Below the pieces are notes generated by a model that was given only the letters and a program-made list of their open reading frames with translations, searched no databases and was not told the origin of the DNA. From Allium sativum (taxonomy: Eukaryota > Streptophyta > Magnoliopsida > Asparagales > Amaryllidaceae): a DNA stretch of 64,000 bases. The stretch's first letter is position 1. Every line of letters starts with the position of its first letter. Positions 23,154 through 34,385 of the stretch are shown here, one piece after another. The DNA lies in contig CM060926.1 of the NCBI GenBank assembly GCA_030737875.1, forward strand, positions 319,522,922 to 319,586,921, written 5' to 3'. A program made the translations under genes and the position numbers.

Positions 23154-26051
23154 AATTGATCCATGCAAATTCTTTGATGGTGCGTGTCAAACCATAGTTT
23201 ATAAATAGGACCGACCCCATGTATCCTGCTTGATGCCGACCACATGAAGTTTTGCCATCGCATTATGCTTGTCAATAGAGCATGCTACACATTTACAACT
23301 TGCTACATGTAACCAAGTTCTGCCATGCATTTCATATTAAATAAAACTGACGCATTGCAAGTTTTTGGGACCGATGCACTAATGTTGCTCATACCAATTG
23401 CCAAGTGTTTTCACGTTATGAATTATTGAACTCATGTACTTTGCCATGTTATTACAAGACCATATGCGAGTAAAGCTGTCACTGTTTTGTATTATGGAAC
23501 CACTTTATAGAGCAATTGCCCCATGTAAACGTGAATGCCACACTAACTTTGTTTATCCCGTGACTAATTCATGCATTCTTAGTTTAAAGTATGGGAACAC
23601 ATTATTGAATTCGACCGAATCATAAATTGAAGCTGCCCGACCGGAGCTGGCGTAGGTGGTCGATCCATAGTGCTCGACCCACAGTGCTTGACCGATGATG
23701 TGCATGATCCGTTAGTTTCACGGTGATCGACCCTTGGTGTTCGACCCATGGTGTTCGAGCGATTAGATTAACGGTGATCGTGCCTTGAACTACGTTATAT
23801 TAACGGGGTTAACAAATGTATTAATTATAGGCGGCATAGATACCATTATATTATGTCGCCATATAGGTTTACAACTAAAACCGTAAAATCGCGTATTGGA
23901 AATTGGGTTTCCATCTATAAATAGAGGCAAGGGATCTTCCTCACCGATTTCGAGACACTCTAGCACATGCCTCAGGACTCATACTCTGGTGAGCCCTTGG
24001 ATCTTCAGGGCCGGTCAGCCGTCGCTGATTAGTTATACCATAAACTATACGTTAGCCGGTTCCATTGAACCTTTAAAATGGTCAGTCGCGTCGACCATCT
24101 AGGACTTTTTAGTCGGTCCTGATATCAAATCCGAGGTACCTCGCCTTCTTATCACATAATATGCAACATCCACATAAGTGAATGTCTAGGCTCCATACCA
24201 TGACATCACTTTTAGCTAGAAACTAACGTACGTCCATTTCCCTGTAGTCACTATCCCGTTTTTGGTTCATACTGGGGTGTGAAGCTTGCTAATTAACGCT
24301 ATACAAAGCTATGCTATTTAAAGTCGTGCTTTGATCATCATCCACAAGGCCCTGCTTTTCAACAAAAGCTTTAATCATTTGCATCTTAGCATGCCACATT
24401 GTCAACTCATGCCGTACAACTGATATTTATCAATATATACCCTCTAAGCTCATACATCTTAGAGAAGGGTGTTAAGCAAGAGAATAAATTCTCTGCCACC
24501 AAACAAATACATATTTAATAGAAATCAATCAATATAGAACGAAATACAATGTCAGACATAATCCATTCACAAGTTCGTTCTGGGTCTGAACGAAACCAGA
24601 GGCACCTTATTCCTCGTCCCATATGTCCAATATAGGAGAGAGGACCTCGCATATCCGATCGATCTCCAAGTACGTCTGGATGACCACCACTTATTACCTC
24701 GTCTAGGGTGTACAACCCAATCAAAACGTCAGTAATAATCCAAACGATGTGAAGATCTCCGGTCTTCAACCACCGTCTTCAAATCTTCGACTTTTAGTCG
24801 TCATATTAGTTATCAGAATGTGTTAAACCTGGTCTTTCTGAATAACTCGCGTATCTTATAATCAAGTGCTATAATAGCACATCATACAACTCATTCCAAT
24901 CCAAAATATTCTTTTATTCAAATATTCTTTTCACTATTTAAACCAAATTAAGGTTTATCAAACTAGTCGGGATTATTGAGCCTTACCGAAGTAATCTTTT
25001 ATCTTATTATCCCAATCCTAACTTAATCATCCCATGGAGTAAAACTGGTAGTACTCGATATCTAACACCCGTTGTATTATTGGTAAATTTAATTACCATT
25101 TCAGTTTCAAATCTAATTAAAGATTTAACTATCTCATGGAGTAAAACTGGTGGTATTCCATTCTCGATCATTTCTTGAATTCGATAAATTTAATTACCTC
25201 ATTCTCATTCCAATCTAATTGAAGATTCATTAAAACTCCAACTTGATTTTAATCTCCAAAAACAATACTTTATGATTATTCAACTTTAAGAAACTAAACT
25301 TCTCTTTAATTGGGTTAAAGAACCAATGTTATTAAACACAGTTCACAATAAACCCAAATCAACTCCCATTAAATATGGAATCTTCACGGAAAACAAATCA
25401 ATATATAATTGATATAAATTTCCATATCATACTAATAATATAAATGGAATAATGACAGAGCCTTTTAAATTCCATATATAGTAATGGTTTCCCTTCACAG
25501 AAGCTCATCTCGATTATTACCAAATCGAATTCCCCAATTGAATATATTTAATCGGAAAACTTTACTTTGGAAAATTTCCATTAAATCTTAACAAAAAGAT
25601 TTAAAAATTCCAAATCATATCATCACTGTTAATTGGGTTAAATAACTAATGTTATTTAAAACATTGCTCACGATAAATCCAATTTGATATTAAATGAAGG
25701 CTCTGAATAGAAATCATATCGATTTGTATTCAATATCCAATTCTGAAATCAACAGATATCGTATTGGGGATAACGATATCTATATCTTCCAAATTCCTCA
25801 ACGATATCCATATAATCATGAAATTCAATATCAAAATATTCCAAAGATTATTTCCACTCAAATCCATTTTGATTCATATGTTGGAAAATTTTGGTTAGAT
25901 TATAACCATTTCAATTCTTTTCAGTTCTTTATTCTAGTTGATAAACAACTTATTCAGATGCAAATATATTTTATCTTTACAAACATGGAATATTTCATCC
26001 AAAATCATTTCAAATCATTTATTATGATTTTACATAATTTTTTCCTATTTT
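23154..26051. other. E2 remainder and AT-rich LTR-like DNA left of the LINE
   Basis: Positions 23154-24120 continue the CGACC-rich sequence and contain a plus-strand TATAAATAG (23917-23925). From about 24470 (TGTTAAGCAAG) the composition turns strongly A/T-rich. Diverged direct repeats occur: CATGGAGTAAAACTGG at 25033 and 25135, and AATTGGGTTAAA at 25308 and 25631 with similar flanks. The 138-codon open stretch at 25694-26107 is Asn/Ile/Phe-rich AT sequence without domain. I read it as non-coding LTR material. Confidence 0.4.
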
Positions 26052-26060
26052 TAATCATTT
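26052..26060. repeat. LINE target-site duplication TAATCATTT (left)
   Basis: Matches 31999-32007 and is followed by TTTT, the complement of a short A tail. Confidence 0.72.
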
Positions 26061-26501
26061 TTTTAGAAAGACGGATGTGTAGCGCGCAACTACACAGCCG
26101 ATTAGATTAATATAAATAATTATATAACCCAGTTGACAAGCCCAACTGGTAGCGTAAAGTTTTGGGACAAAAGAGAAATAATTATACAATAAGTTCTGCC
26201 ATAATAAACAACCTCACAACCCACATTACCACAGCAAAAAAAGAGTCTATCCGAAGCAGTAGTAAAGAAATAAAACTGATCATACATAAACCAAAAGCTG
26301 CGATCATTATATAGCAAAAGATATACTGCAACTGAAAGGTTCTTAATGCAAGTCTGGACTAGAATCACCGTGATTAGAGCCCACTGATTCCGCTGGACTA
26401 CTAGCTGTTGGAAGAGCAAATGCAAATCTGACTGGAGGAGCAGAATGATCTGACCAGGATTTAAAGCAATGAATTATAAGATTACATAATCCTCTAAAAC
26501 T
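26061..26501 (-). other. LINE 3' untranslated region
   Basis: 440 bp after the ORF2 stop. A 100-codon open stretch on this strand (26120-26425) has no domain. The region ends in a short T run on plus, the A tail. Confidence 0.55.
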
Positions 26502-29500
26502 TTAGAGTGGTTTGTTGAATATCATAGCATTTCTTTGTTTCCATATACACCAGCAGAAAACTGCAAAGAATGAATCTCTAGCAGTATTTGCATCAGAAAA
26601 TTCCCAGAGATCAAAAACTGAATTAATCTCAGGAATAAAGCCAAGTAAAAACGAACTAGTGGCTGCCAAGATAGGAAATGAGTAATCACAATTCAGGAAA
26701 AGATGATCAATTGTCTCATCATGGATAGAACAAAGAACACATCGGGAGTCCTCAATCAAGTTAAGTCTATGCAATTTAGCCCTTGTGTTTATTTTACCAT
26801 GAATCAAACACCAATTAAGGAATAAAATCTTAGGGGGTAGATGAATCTTCCAGATTCTAGGAAAAGAAAATAACCTTCCAGAGAAATTAATGAATTTGTA
26901 CAACGAAGCGACTGAGAAGCCTTTTGATGGAGACAAAGCCCAAAAATAACTGTATTCATTAGAGGAAAGATGAGAGTTTATTAACAGTCTGGATGCAAGA
27001 AGTAATTCATCCAAAACATGCACACTAAAAATAGAAGAAGGACACAATGCAGAAGGACCCAAAAGCATCAAATTTGCAACAGAGGAGAATCTATTAGAAA
27101 TGTGATGAAAAAGCATGGGGAAAACTTGATGAAGGGGAATATGACCATGCCAAATATCATACCAAAATAAACAAGAGCCCCCATTACCCACCTTGACTTG
27201 AAACAAGTTTTTAATTCTAGGTAAGCATGAAATAACCCCAAACCAGAAAGAAGAAGACTTGATAGGAGGAGAGGAGTGTAAAACAAGATGAGGATTGTTA
27301 GAATAGTAGAGAGAAAGAATCCAATTCTTCCAAAGGTACGAGCCAAGAGTAACGATTCTCCATAACCATTTAGATAGAAGAGCCAAATTAAAATTATAAA
27401 GGTTAATGATATCCAGACCTCCCTGACTAATGTGTAAGCAAGAAGTTTGCCAATTAATCAGTTTTTTGACCTTGTTCCCATTCCATAGGAACGTGCTTCT
27501 GATTGAATCAATTTTTGAAATTACCCACCTTGGAAATTTATGGATAGACATCCAATAAGTTGGTAATGCTGATAAGACAACCTTAACCAACACTAAACGA
27601 CCTGATGAAGAAAGAGCATTAGCCTTCCATGAAGATAATCTCTTTTCAATTTTTTGAATAAGAGGCATCCAATCCAATTTGTGTAGTTTGGTGGGTCTAA
27701 GAGGAATTCCCAAATACTGAATAGGGAACTTATCAACGGGACAGTTTAAGATGGCTGAGATAGAAGAACCAAGATGATCAGCCCCGCCTAACATTATTAT
27801 CGAGCTCTTGGAGAAATTGATTGACAAACTTGAGATAATCTCAAAAGTATAGAGAACAACTTTGAAACAAAAAATGTGATTAAAGTTAGAAGAGGAAAAG
27901 ATGATATTGTCATCTACAAATTGAAGGTTAGAAATGGACAGAGAGGAATTAGGCAGATGAATCCCTTCAAAGTAGTTGTTGGCTATAATTCTTTTAATCA
28001 TTTGGTTAAAAACATCAGCAACTAATACAAAAATCAGAGGGGATAAGGGGTCACTTTGCCTCAAACCTCTTCTTGATTTAAATAAACCCCCAATATCACC
28101 ATTGATTGAAACTGAAGAATGACTTGTTGTAAGAATAGCCTCTATCCAATTACACCAACGTTGGGAAAATCCCCTATGTTTAAACATTTGTAATACAAAT
28201 TCCCAATTAACAGAGTCAAATGCTTTAGAAAAGTCTAATTTAAGAAGAACACCTGGTATTTTCATATTGTGACAATACGAGATTACCTCTTGAGTAGCTG
28301 CAATGCAATCAGAAATGTTTCGTCCAAGAATAAAAGCTGGTTGTTCAGCACCAACAAGATCAGCGATGACAGATTGAAGTCGATTCACGAGAGTTTTAGT
28401 CAGAATTTTGAAAGTGGTATTAAGCAAACTGATAGGACGAAAATCAGACAAAGAGTTTGTGCCGGCAAATTTGGGAAGAAGCACAATATTTGCGTAATTC
28501 AGGCGAGATGTGAGATTAGGGTTTTCAAAAAACTCGTTGCACATATTCATTATATCATTTTTCACAATAGCCCAAAATGATTTAAAAAAGGAAGGCCCAA
28601 ACCTATCAGGCCCAGGGGCTTTATCATCATCCATGTCTCTTAACGCAGCCTATACCTCATCTTTAGTGAACGGTTGATCTATACAAATAGAAGCAGGTGA
28701 AGGATAAAGAGAATACCAATCAATGAGAGGAATTTCAGAGGATGAGCAACCCAGAATGGAGCGATAATAATTGGAAAAAAGAGAAAGAATATCATCAGGG
28801 TTTGAATAAACTTGATCCTCATGGGTTATTTCAAGAATGCGTGATGCTCGTCTTCTTCCATTAGCTATTCTATGAAAGTAAGCTGAATTTCTATCTCCTT
28901 CCTTTAGCCATTTGGCTTTGGATCTCTGCTTCCAACCCATTTCATCTTGTTTAAACAATCTGTCCAACTCAGATTCTAGATTATTGAGAGAGTTTAGTTC
29001 AACATCATTAAGAGGACGAGATTCTTCCAATATATTGAGATCTAAGATAGAATCTTGGATATTAGAAATGCGAGTTCGAATTGAGCCCCAGAATGATTTA
29101 GCCCAAGGTTTTATCAGTTTTCTCAAAGATCTCAATTTAAGAACAATTCTGTGAGTGGCTGATTGGGATTGAACATGATTATTCCAAACCTTTTGAACAA
29201 ATTCTTTAAAGATGGTTCAAGTAACCATAGTCTCTCAAATCTAAATGGGCGTTTAAAATTAGATAGTGAAACTGTATCAAGAACAACAGGGCAATGATCA
29301 GAAATAATGGTAGCAAGGCCAGAAGCAAAGGATAATGGGTGAGATTCTTCCCAAGCTTCATTGAAAAGAAATCTGTCCAGTTTGGCGAGGGATGGGTTCG
29401 TTCTGTTGCTTGACCATGTAAAAGATCTATTGCAAATAGGGGGATCGAAAAGACAACAATCAAAGATAAAAGAGTTAAAAGCTTCAGAATCAGCTGATAA

Positions 29501-29965
29501 AGAAAAAGATTTTCTCTCATCAGGATATCTCACAGTATTAAAATCACCCCCTATCACCCAAGGTCCAATAACATTGTTTGACATTTGTTTACAATGTTCC
29601 CAAATAGCAATTCTTTCATGATAATCTTGAGGACCATAAATATTGGAAAAAAGATATATTGAATTAGAAGAAATATTTTTTAGAGCAACATGAAGAGCAA
29701 ATTGAGAAGGGAAAGTTTGATACAGAAACCACTCAGTATCATTCCATGCAGTAAGAAGGTCACCTCTTGTATCAATAGCATTAACATAGGTCCAACCTCT
29801 CAAGAAGGACCCTCCAATCAATCAAAAATGATAATTAGATGGCTCAACTAGTTTTGTTTCTTGAAGGAAAAGGATATCTATTTTAAGTGGGGACAAAACT
29901 AAATTTATAGCATGACATTTCGAATGGTCCCCCAAAACCCGTACATTCCATGTGACCACTTTCAT
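26502..29965 (-). pseudogene. LINE ORF2: endonuclease / reverse transcriptase (two stops, one frameshift)
   Basis: It starts at ATG 29965, overlapping the ORF1 stop by 4 bp. The APE-type endonuclease shows WNVRVLGD near the start, LQETK, GGDFN and SDHCPV. The reverse transcriptase shows ISLLNTTFK, KLDFSKAFDSVNW (motif A), GLRQSDPLSP (the family has GLRQGDPLSP), LQFVDDNIIF (family FADDT; both aspartates kept) and QYLGIPL. The C-terminal part is a zf-RVT domain with CVLC...DETIDHLFLNC, and the frame ends after CIWKQRNAMIFN. Lesions are a TGA at 29824-29822 early in the endonuclease, a one-base shift near 29215, and a TAG at about 28650 just before the RT. The last 710 codons are open. No RNase H was recognised, which is usual for this group when it ends in zf-RVT. 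It would nick target DNA and reverse-transcribe LINE RNA in the nucleus. Confidence 0.93.
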
Positions 29966-31959
29966 TGATGTCTATTAATACGCTCTTGTTCTAATGCCTG
30001 CATGGCTTTATAGTGTGAGTCACGTAAATTTACACCCATGCAGTTTGCTATCTTTTTGTTCAAATGCTTATTTGAAGTGGAAAAAACAACAGGAGTAAGA
30101 AAACTACCTGTTACATCAGGATTGTTGCGTCTCCTACTGCGACGAACAAAGATGGGGGAAAGGAATTGAGGCCAATCATTGTCATCAGACCATGGTTGCT
30201 GAGGAGGAGATTGTGGAGGAGTAATAGAGCTGATGTCAAAAGGAATGGCTTGAATAGGGAGCATAGAAAAATCATTGCCATAAGGGATAATCTGATCAAT
30301 AGGTGGGTCTTCAACATTTTGCACATTCTGGTTCTGATCATCTTTTACTTCCTGGTTCACTTCCTCATGATCATCATGTTCCATCTCTTGATCGTAAATC
30401 TCTGGGTAGTTAGGGTTCATGTTAATCTCTCTACAAATCGAGGGAAAAGGTGGTAACATCATCGCCTCCTCGATCATTGCATCAAATCTATCCTCCGAAT
30501 TTGTATCTTGATCATTGTGGATGCACGGAACCACTTGCTCATCATTATTCCCTATGAATATGAGTTCAGGTCTTGTACCTGGATGTTCATGCTTACAACG
30601 CTGGACTTTGATGATGTGAGTTTTGTTGTTAAAACAAGCTGCAAATTCGTTTTTTGAGCCGATTCCTTTGAAAAATTGTAATTTTACCAAGAATTCTCTA
30701 TGGTCAATGTGGCACCAGTCACAATCATCAACTGTTAAAACTCTACCCATTGGCTTAAGGATTCCCTTCACCGCTTCATCGTTGTATTTTAAGAATTCAG
30801 GGAATCCTTCTACCCTAGCCCATGATTCGTTTTTCAGTGCAGGTTCAGGTTCCATTGTTTCTTCATCCCATGCTTCCAAACCAATCGCAGCTCCCGGCTT
30901 AGTAAGGATTTTAAGTAAAAGAGCATGATCTCTTTTACCATAAGAAGGGCAATGAACCAAGAATGAATTGTTAGTGATAATCAACATCGGCCAATTATCA
31001 TGTTCAAGGTTAACTTCTAAGGTATGATGAAGGGTTTCTATGCTCCATTTTCCTGAGAGTGTTTTTGCTACAATGCATTTTGAGGAATCCATTTTTCGGA
31101 AAATTCTGTTTTTTGGAGATGAAAGTGAATCAGTAGGGGAAGAGTGAGGTGAATTATAATTAGCTGGTTTCGAAAAATTGAAATTTCCATGGTGAGTAAA
31201 TTGACGGCTGGCATCACGAAGTGACTGTTGATGAGCTGAGTTGGCAGAGCAATTGAGTTGTTTCGGGACCCAACGAGTTTGATTATTACATTTGTTACTA
31301 TTGGCTGAAATTGTAGAAGCAGAGGAGCTACCAACGAAGAAATTTTTCCGTAAACATCTTTGCACAGAGTGACATATTGAACCACATTTGAAACAGATTC
31401 TTGGGTCTCTGCACGTAGAACTCACATGACCTTTGCATGCACATTTCAGACATCTTTTCTCCTTCTTCAGCTGTGTGATAGTTTGATGAACTGAAACAAA
31501 CTCTGGCAATGGTGATTTAATTTTCATCTTAGGAGTTGGGTTCGAAGGCGTTGATGGTTTCGTTGTAACCACTTGAGCATAAGACTTAGGAGGAACTACC
31601 GCATGATGATCAGAAAGAATAGCAAAACGATTAGAAGAATAATTCAAAGAAGAACGAGATTGACGAGGAGAAGAGCGAGACTGCAACTGACTCTTATCCG
31701 ATCGAATGGAAGGATGATAAGAAGGATAATGAGAATAAGAGGCACGAGAAGAAGAGAGAGGAATATTAAAACGAACAGAACGGAATGGAGATGTGCGAAC
31801 AGATTTAGACGAAGGGAAAAGATTGGAGAAAGAGGGATTAGAACGAGAGCGATGAGAGGAAGGAGACGAAGAAGAAACAGATCGAGGAAGAAGGAAAGGT
31901 TTATACTTAGAAGGATAATTCAAAAGATGAGGAGGAGAAGAAGGAAGAGAGGACGCCAT
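29962..31959 (-). CDS. LINE ORF1 protein (zinc-knuckle, DUF4283-like), intact 665 aa
   Basis: Uninterrupted from ATG 31959 to TGA at 29962. Residues 1-110 are Ser/Arg/Pro-rich and basic. Two CCHC knuckles follow, CLKCACKGHVSSTC (about 170-183) and CFKCGSICHSVQRC (about 189-202). The DUF4283-like block lies at roughly 290-430, with FLVHCPSY, SWARVEGFPEFL, VLTVDDCDWCHIDH and KVQRCKHEHPGTRP. An acidic, Asp/Glu/Asn-rich stretch follows, and the C-terminus carries RRSRRR. In most plant L1 ORF1 proteins the DUF4283 domain precedes the knuckles. Here the knuckles come first, which is worth checking. The role inferred from the family is RNA binding and ribonucleoprotein formation. The start is the first ATG after the short leader and gives the full low-complexity N-terminus. 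Confidence 0.9.
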   Translation of the reverse strand: MASSLPSSPPHLLNYPSKYKPFLLPRSVSSSSPSSHRSRSNPSFSNLFPSSKSVRTSPFRSVRFNIPLSSSRASYSHYPSYHPSIRSDKSQLQSRSSPRQSRSSLNYSSNRFAILSDHHAVVPPKSYAQVVTTKPSTPSNPTPKMKIKSPLPEFVSVHQTITQLKKEKRCLKCACKGHVSSTCRDPRICFKCGSICHSVQRCLRKNFFVGSSSASTISANSNKCNNQTRWVPKQLNCSANSAHQQSLRDASRQFTHHGNFNFSKPANYNSPHSSPTDSLSSPKNRIFRKMDSSKCIVAKTLSGKWSIETLHHTLEVNLEHDNWPMLIITNNSFLVHCPSYGKRDHALLLKILTKPGAAIGLEAWDEETMEPEPALKNESWARVEGFPEFLKYNDEAVKGILKPMGRVLTVDDCDWCHIDHREFLVKLQFFKGIGSKNEFAACFNNKTHIIKVQRCKHEHPGTRPELIFIGNNDEQVVPCIHNDQDTNSEDRFDAMIEEAMMLPPFPSICREINMNPNYPEIYDQEMEHDDHEEVNQEVKDDQNQNVQNVEDPPIDQIIPYGNDFSMLPIQAIPFDISSITPPQSPPQQPWSDDNDWPQFLSPIFVRRSRRRNNPDVTGSFLTPVVFSTSNKHLNKKIANCMGVNLRDSHYKAMQALEQERINRHQ

Positions 31960-31998
31960 TAACGATTGATTGCAGCTTCAAGTTTTTTTCAAGATTTC
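31960..31998 (-). other. LINE 5' leader
   Basis: About 39 bp between the inferred 5' end and the ORF1 ATG. This is short for a full-length LINE promoter region, so the copy may be slightly 5' truncated. Confidence 0.5.
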
Positions 31999-32007
31999 TA
32001 ATCATTT
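31999..32007. repeat. LINE target-site duplication TAATCATTT (right)
   Basis: Matches 26052-26060. Joining the flanks gives a 9-bp-arm palindrome (CCTATTTTT / AAAAATAGG) around the target. Confidence 0.72.
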
Positions 32008-34385
32008 AAAAATAGGCTCTTTCAGTTAAATGACATTTCAGGTCATTTAGCTGCACTGGTGCTATTTTTATTCAAATTTGAATTGAACATTTCTCAAAAT
32101 ATAACTGTTAGATTTCAAATCTCTTATTATCATTTGAAAGCTCTTTTCGATACGAACCCAACGGTTCCAGTTTCAAGATAATTCGATGGTCGGATCTCCC
32201 GTTACGTCAAGTCAAATTCAATGGTCGAAATTCGCGAACGGTCGCTGCGCAGCACATTCTATTCAGGCCATTTAAATATATAATGTATTTCATCGATTTC
32301 CTTTTAAAATGTATATTATAAATCGTTTATAAATTTTTAGAACTATTTCAACTTCCTTTTCAATTTTAAATCAAAATTGAACAATCTATATTATTATAAT
32401 ATCAAAAATAATAATATTTTCAAAATATTTGATATTGAAATCAAATCTTTTGGATATTCATTATAAAATGAATAACATTGACATAAAATTCTGTTCGAGT
32501 TAAATGATGTATATCTACTTAATTCGGCTTCACATATTTCAATATTTCGTGTCCATCCAAAATCGGACATCAAAATCATATTTTGATTCTTCATTGAATA
32601 TTATTTTAAAATATTCATTGTTTCTGAATTGGAATCAGACTTAATCAGTTACCATATAATTTCATTTATATGGATTCCATACATTGTATGTATTCAAAAG
32701 TAGTGATAAATAACTATTGAACATTTAATTCACATTCAGAGTGCAATTTACAATTGTATAAGCATTAAATAATTAAATAACACTTATAATAGTTTGTCAA
32801 TCAATCTGTTGACATTCAATTAAATCCAAGGGAGATGTAAATTAATTATCATCTCCAGACCCATATGGGAATTTCAATCATCAACAAATAATTGGGCGAT
32901 GTGTAAAATTATCGTCCCAATACCCGTGTGGGGTTTACATCATAGTCCATGTGAACATTATTCATAATATAAACGTTTTATTTAACAACGTATATTTTCA
33001 CAGTTTAATAATGATAATATTAAAACTGTAAACCATCAATCACCAAAAAAAAATGCAATCACAGACAATAAATATATAGTTAGTTATAAAAATAAATAAC
33101 TTGACAAAAAAATTGAGTTAGAGAGTTCTCACATTGGTTTCCACTCCGTCGGTCTTTTATTGAGGATTTTATTTTTAAACTAAATTAAACAGACTTTTAA
33201 TCTAGCTCAAAATTCAACTTACACCATTTCTATTCTAGTCAGTTCCATGTTGTAGTTCCTGTCGTCACAATCCCAATGTCTCCAGTTTCGTTGAATTCTG
33301 ATTTCGTTTACGAAAGATATGATATTTTAAACTTTAATTGTATTAATAAATTTAATAATATTATTAATTAAACTAACTAAGATTAAATTAACTTAACCTT
33401 TTCCTAATTAATCTCCTCCTCCTTCATATTACTCCTGGAACCAAAGAAAACCAATATCAACTTCTAAAAATTCCATCGCCCACCGGCCGTTAATCGCCGG
33501 TCACCACATCCTGTGCTGGAGCGCCGCTTACCCCCGCCCCTGTCCTCGTCGCACTCGGCGGCCCAGTCTACTCCAGAAAACACCTTGATGGTCACGAGTT
33601 CAAGATGTAAAATTAGCCTCCTCGATCCTTTATTTCAGATCACCCCATACCATTTGAGTGATCTCGAGGAGATCTGAGCTTTTTGTTTTGGAGAGGTTAA
33701 TTACACTTGGATTTGGAACGATTGAGCATCCAAAATCGAACGCTTTCAGCCATTGTTTTTGTTAGTGGCAGCTGTAACGTGAAGAGGGACTTAGGAATTA
33801 GGGAAATTTTTTTATACTATATTTATAATAATATTTTAATTCGTGAATTATTTGTTTAATGCCATGATCTCCAAACGAATTCCAACGACTGTCACATGTA
33901 GCCAAATACCCCCTTTCCGGACACAATATGATATGTTTCGTAAGCTAATTCGACTATTTCGATCAGTTTTTATCAAAATTAAAATATAAATTAATATAAC
34001 GTTCAATATTAAATTTCAACGTACATTTTAATTTATCGGGGCCACATACTAACTCCAAAAGTTATGAAATTTGAAATCTTGTTATGTTTTGACGATACGG
34101 TCCTAACAAAAATAATTTCATCAAATTTTGAGACCGTTTAAAAATGGCCTTTTTATTACCTTATTAAATTCAACTGAATTTACAAAACACGTTTAAATTT
34201 GCCATGCTTACATACTAATTCCAATTGACTTGAAATTTTAAACCTGAAAATAATTTGACGTTCCGAATCCAACAAAGTGGTTTTGTCGAAAACGGAGGTC
34301 GTTTACAAAATGGCTATTTTTAAGGACTATATATATTGAAATATAAATAAATTCTATAGAGACTATTTTAAATTTTAATCTGAAC
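32008..34385. other. E2 remainder and AT-rich LTR-like DNA right of the LINE
   Basis: This is non-coding. Two parallel phrases around 32827-32880 and 32893-32940 (GATGTAAATTAATTATC...CCCATATGGG and GATGTGTAAAATTATCG...CCCGTGTGGG) form a diverged 67-bp direct repeat. A short GC-rich island (33475-33565, with CACCGGCCGTTAATCGCCGG) interrupts the A/T background. No ORF or element end was identified. Confidence 0.4.
34381..34385. repeat. Target-site duplication of Tat1 (left, TGAAC)
   Basis: TGAAC here versus TGAGC at 45655-45659, one difference. Confidence 0.6.

Larger units (their letters stand above)
26061..31998 (-). mobile_element. L1-type plant LINE, near full length (5.9 kb)
   Basis: The minus-strand element has a short 5' leader, ORF1 with zinc knuckles and a DUF4283-like domain, and ORF2 with endonuclease, reverse transcriptase and a C-terminal zinc-binding zf-RVT region. 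It ends in about 440 bp of 3' sequence and a very short A tail. A 9-bp duplication brackets it. ORF1 is intact, while ORF2 has two stops and one frameshift, so the copy is inactive but not old. The placement of both ends rests on the duplication. Confidence 0.88.

Noticed and set aside
25694..26110. 138-codon plus-strand ORF
   Set aside because: Asn/Ile/Phe/Tyr composition typical of random A/T-rich DNA, no domain, within LTR-like sequence next to the LINE.
31573..31962. 129-codon Arg-rich plus-strand ORF
   Set aside because: It is the antisense shadow of the Ser/Arg-rich N-terminus of LINE ORF1.
24470..33137. A copia-like LTR around the LINE
   Set aside because: Composition and diverged repeats suggest one, but no pair of TG/CA ends with a matching duplication was found.
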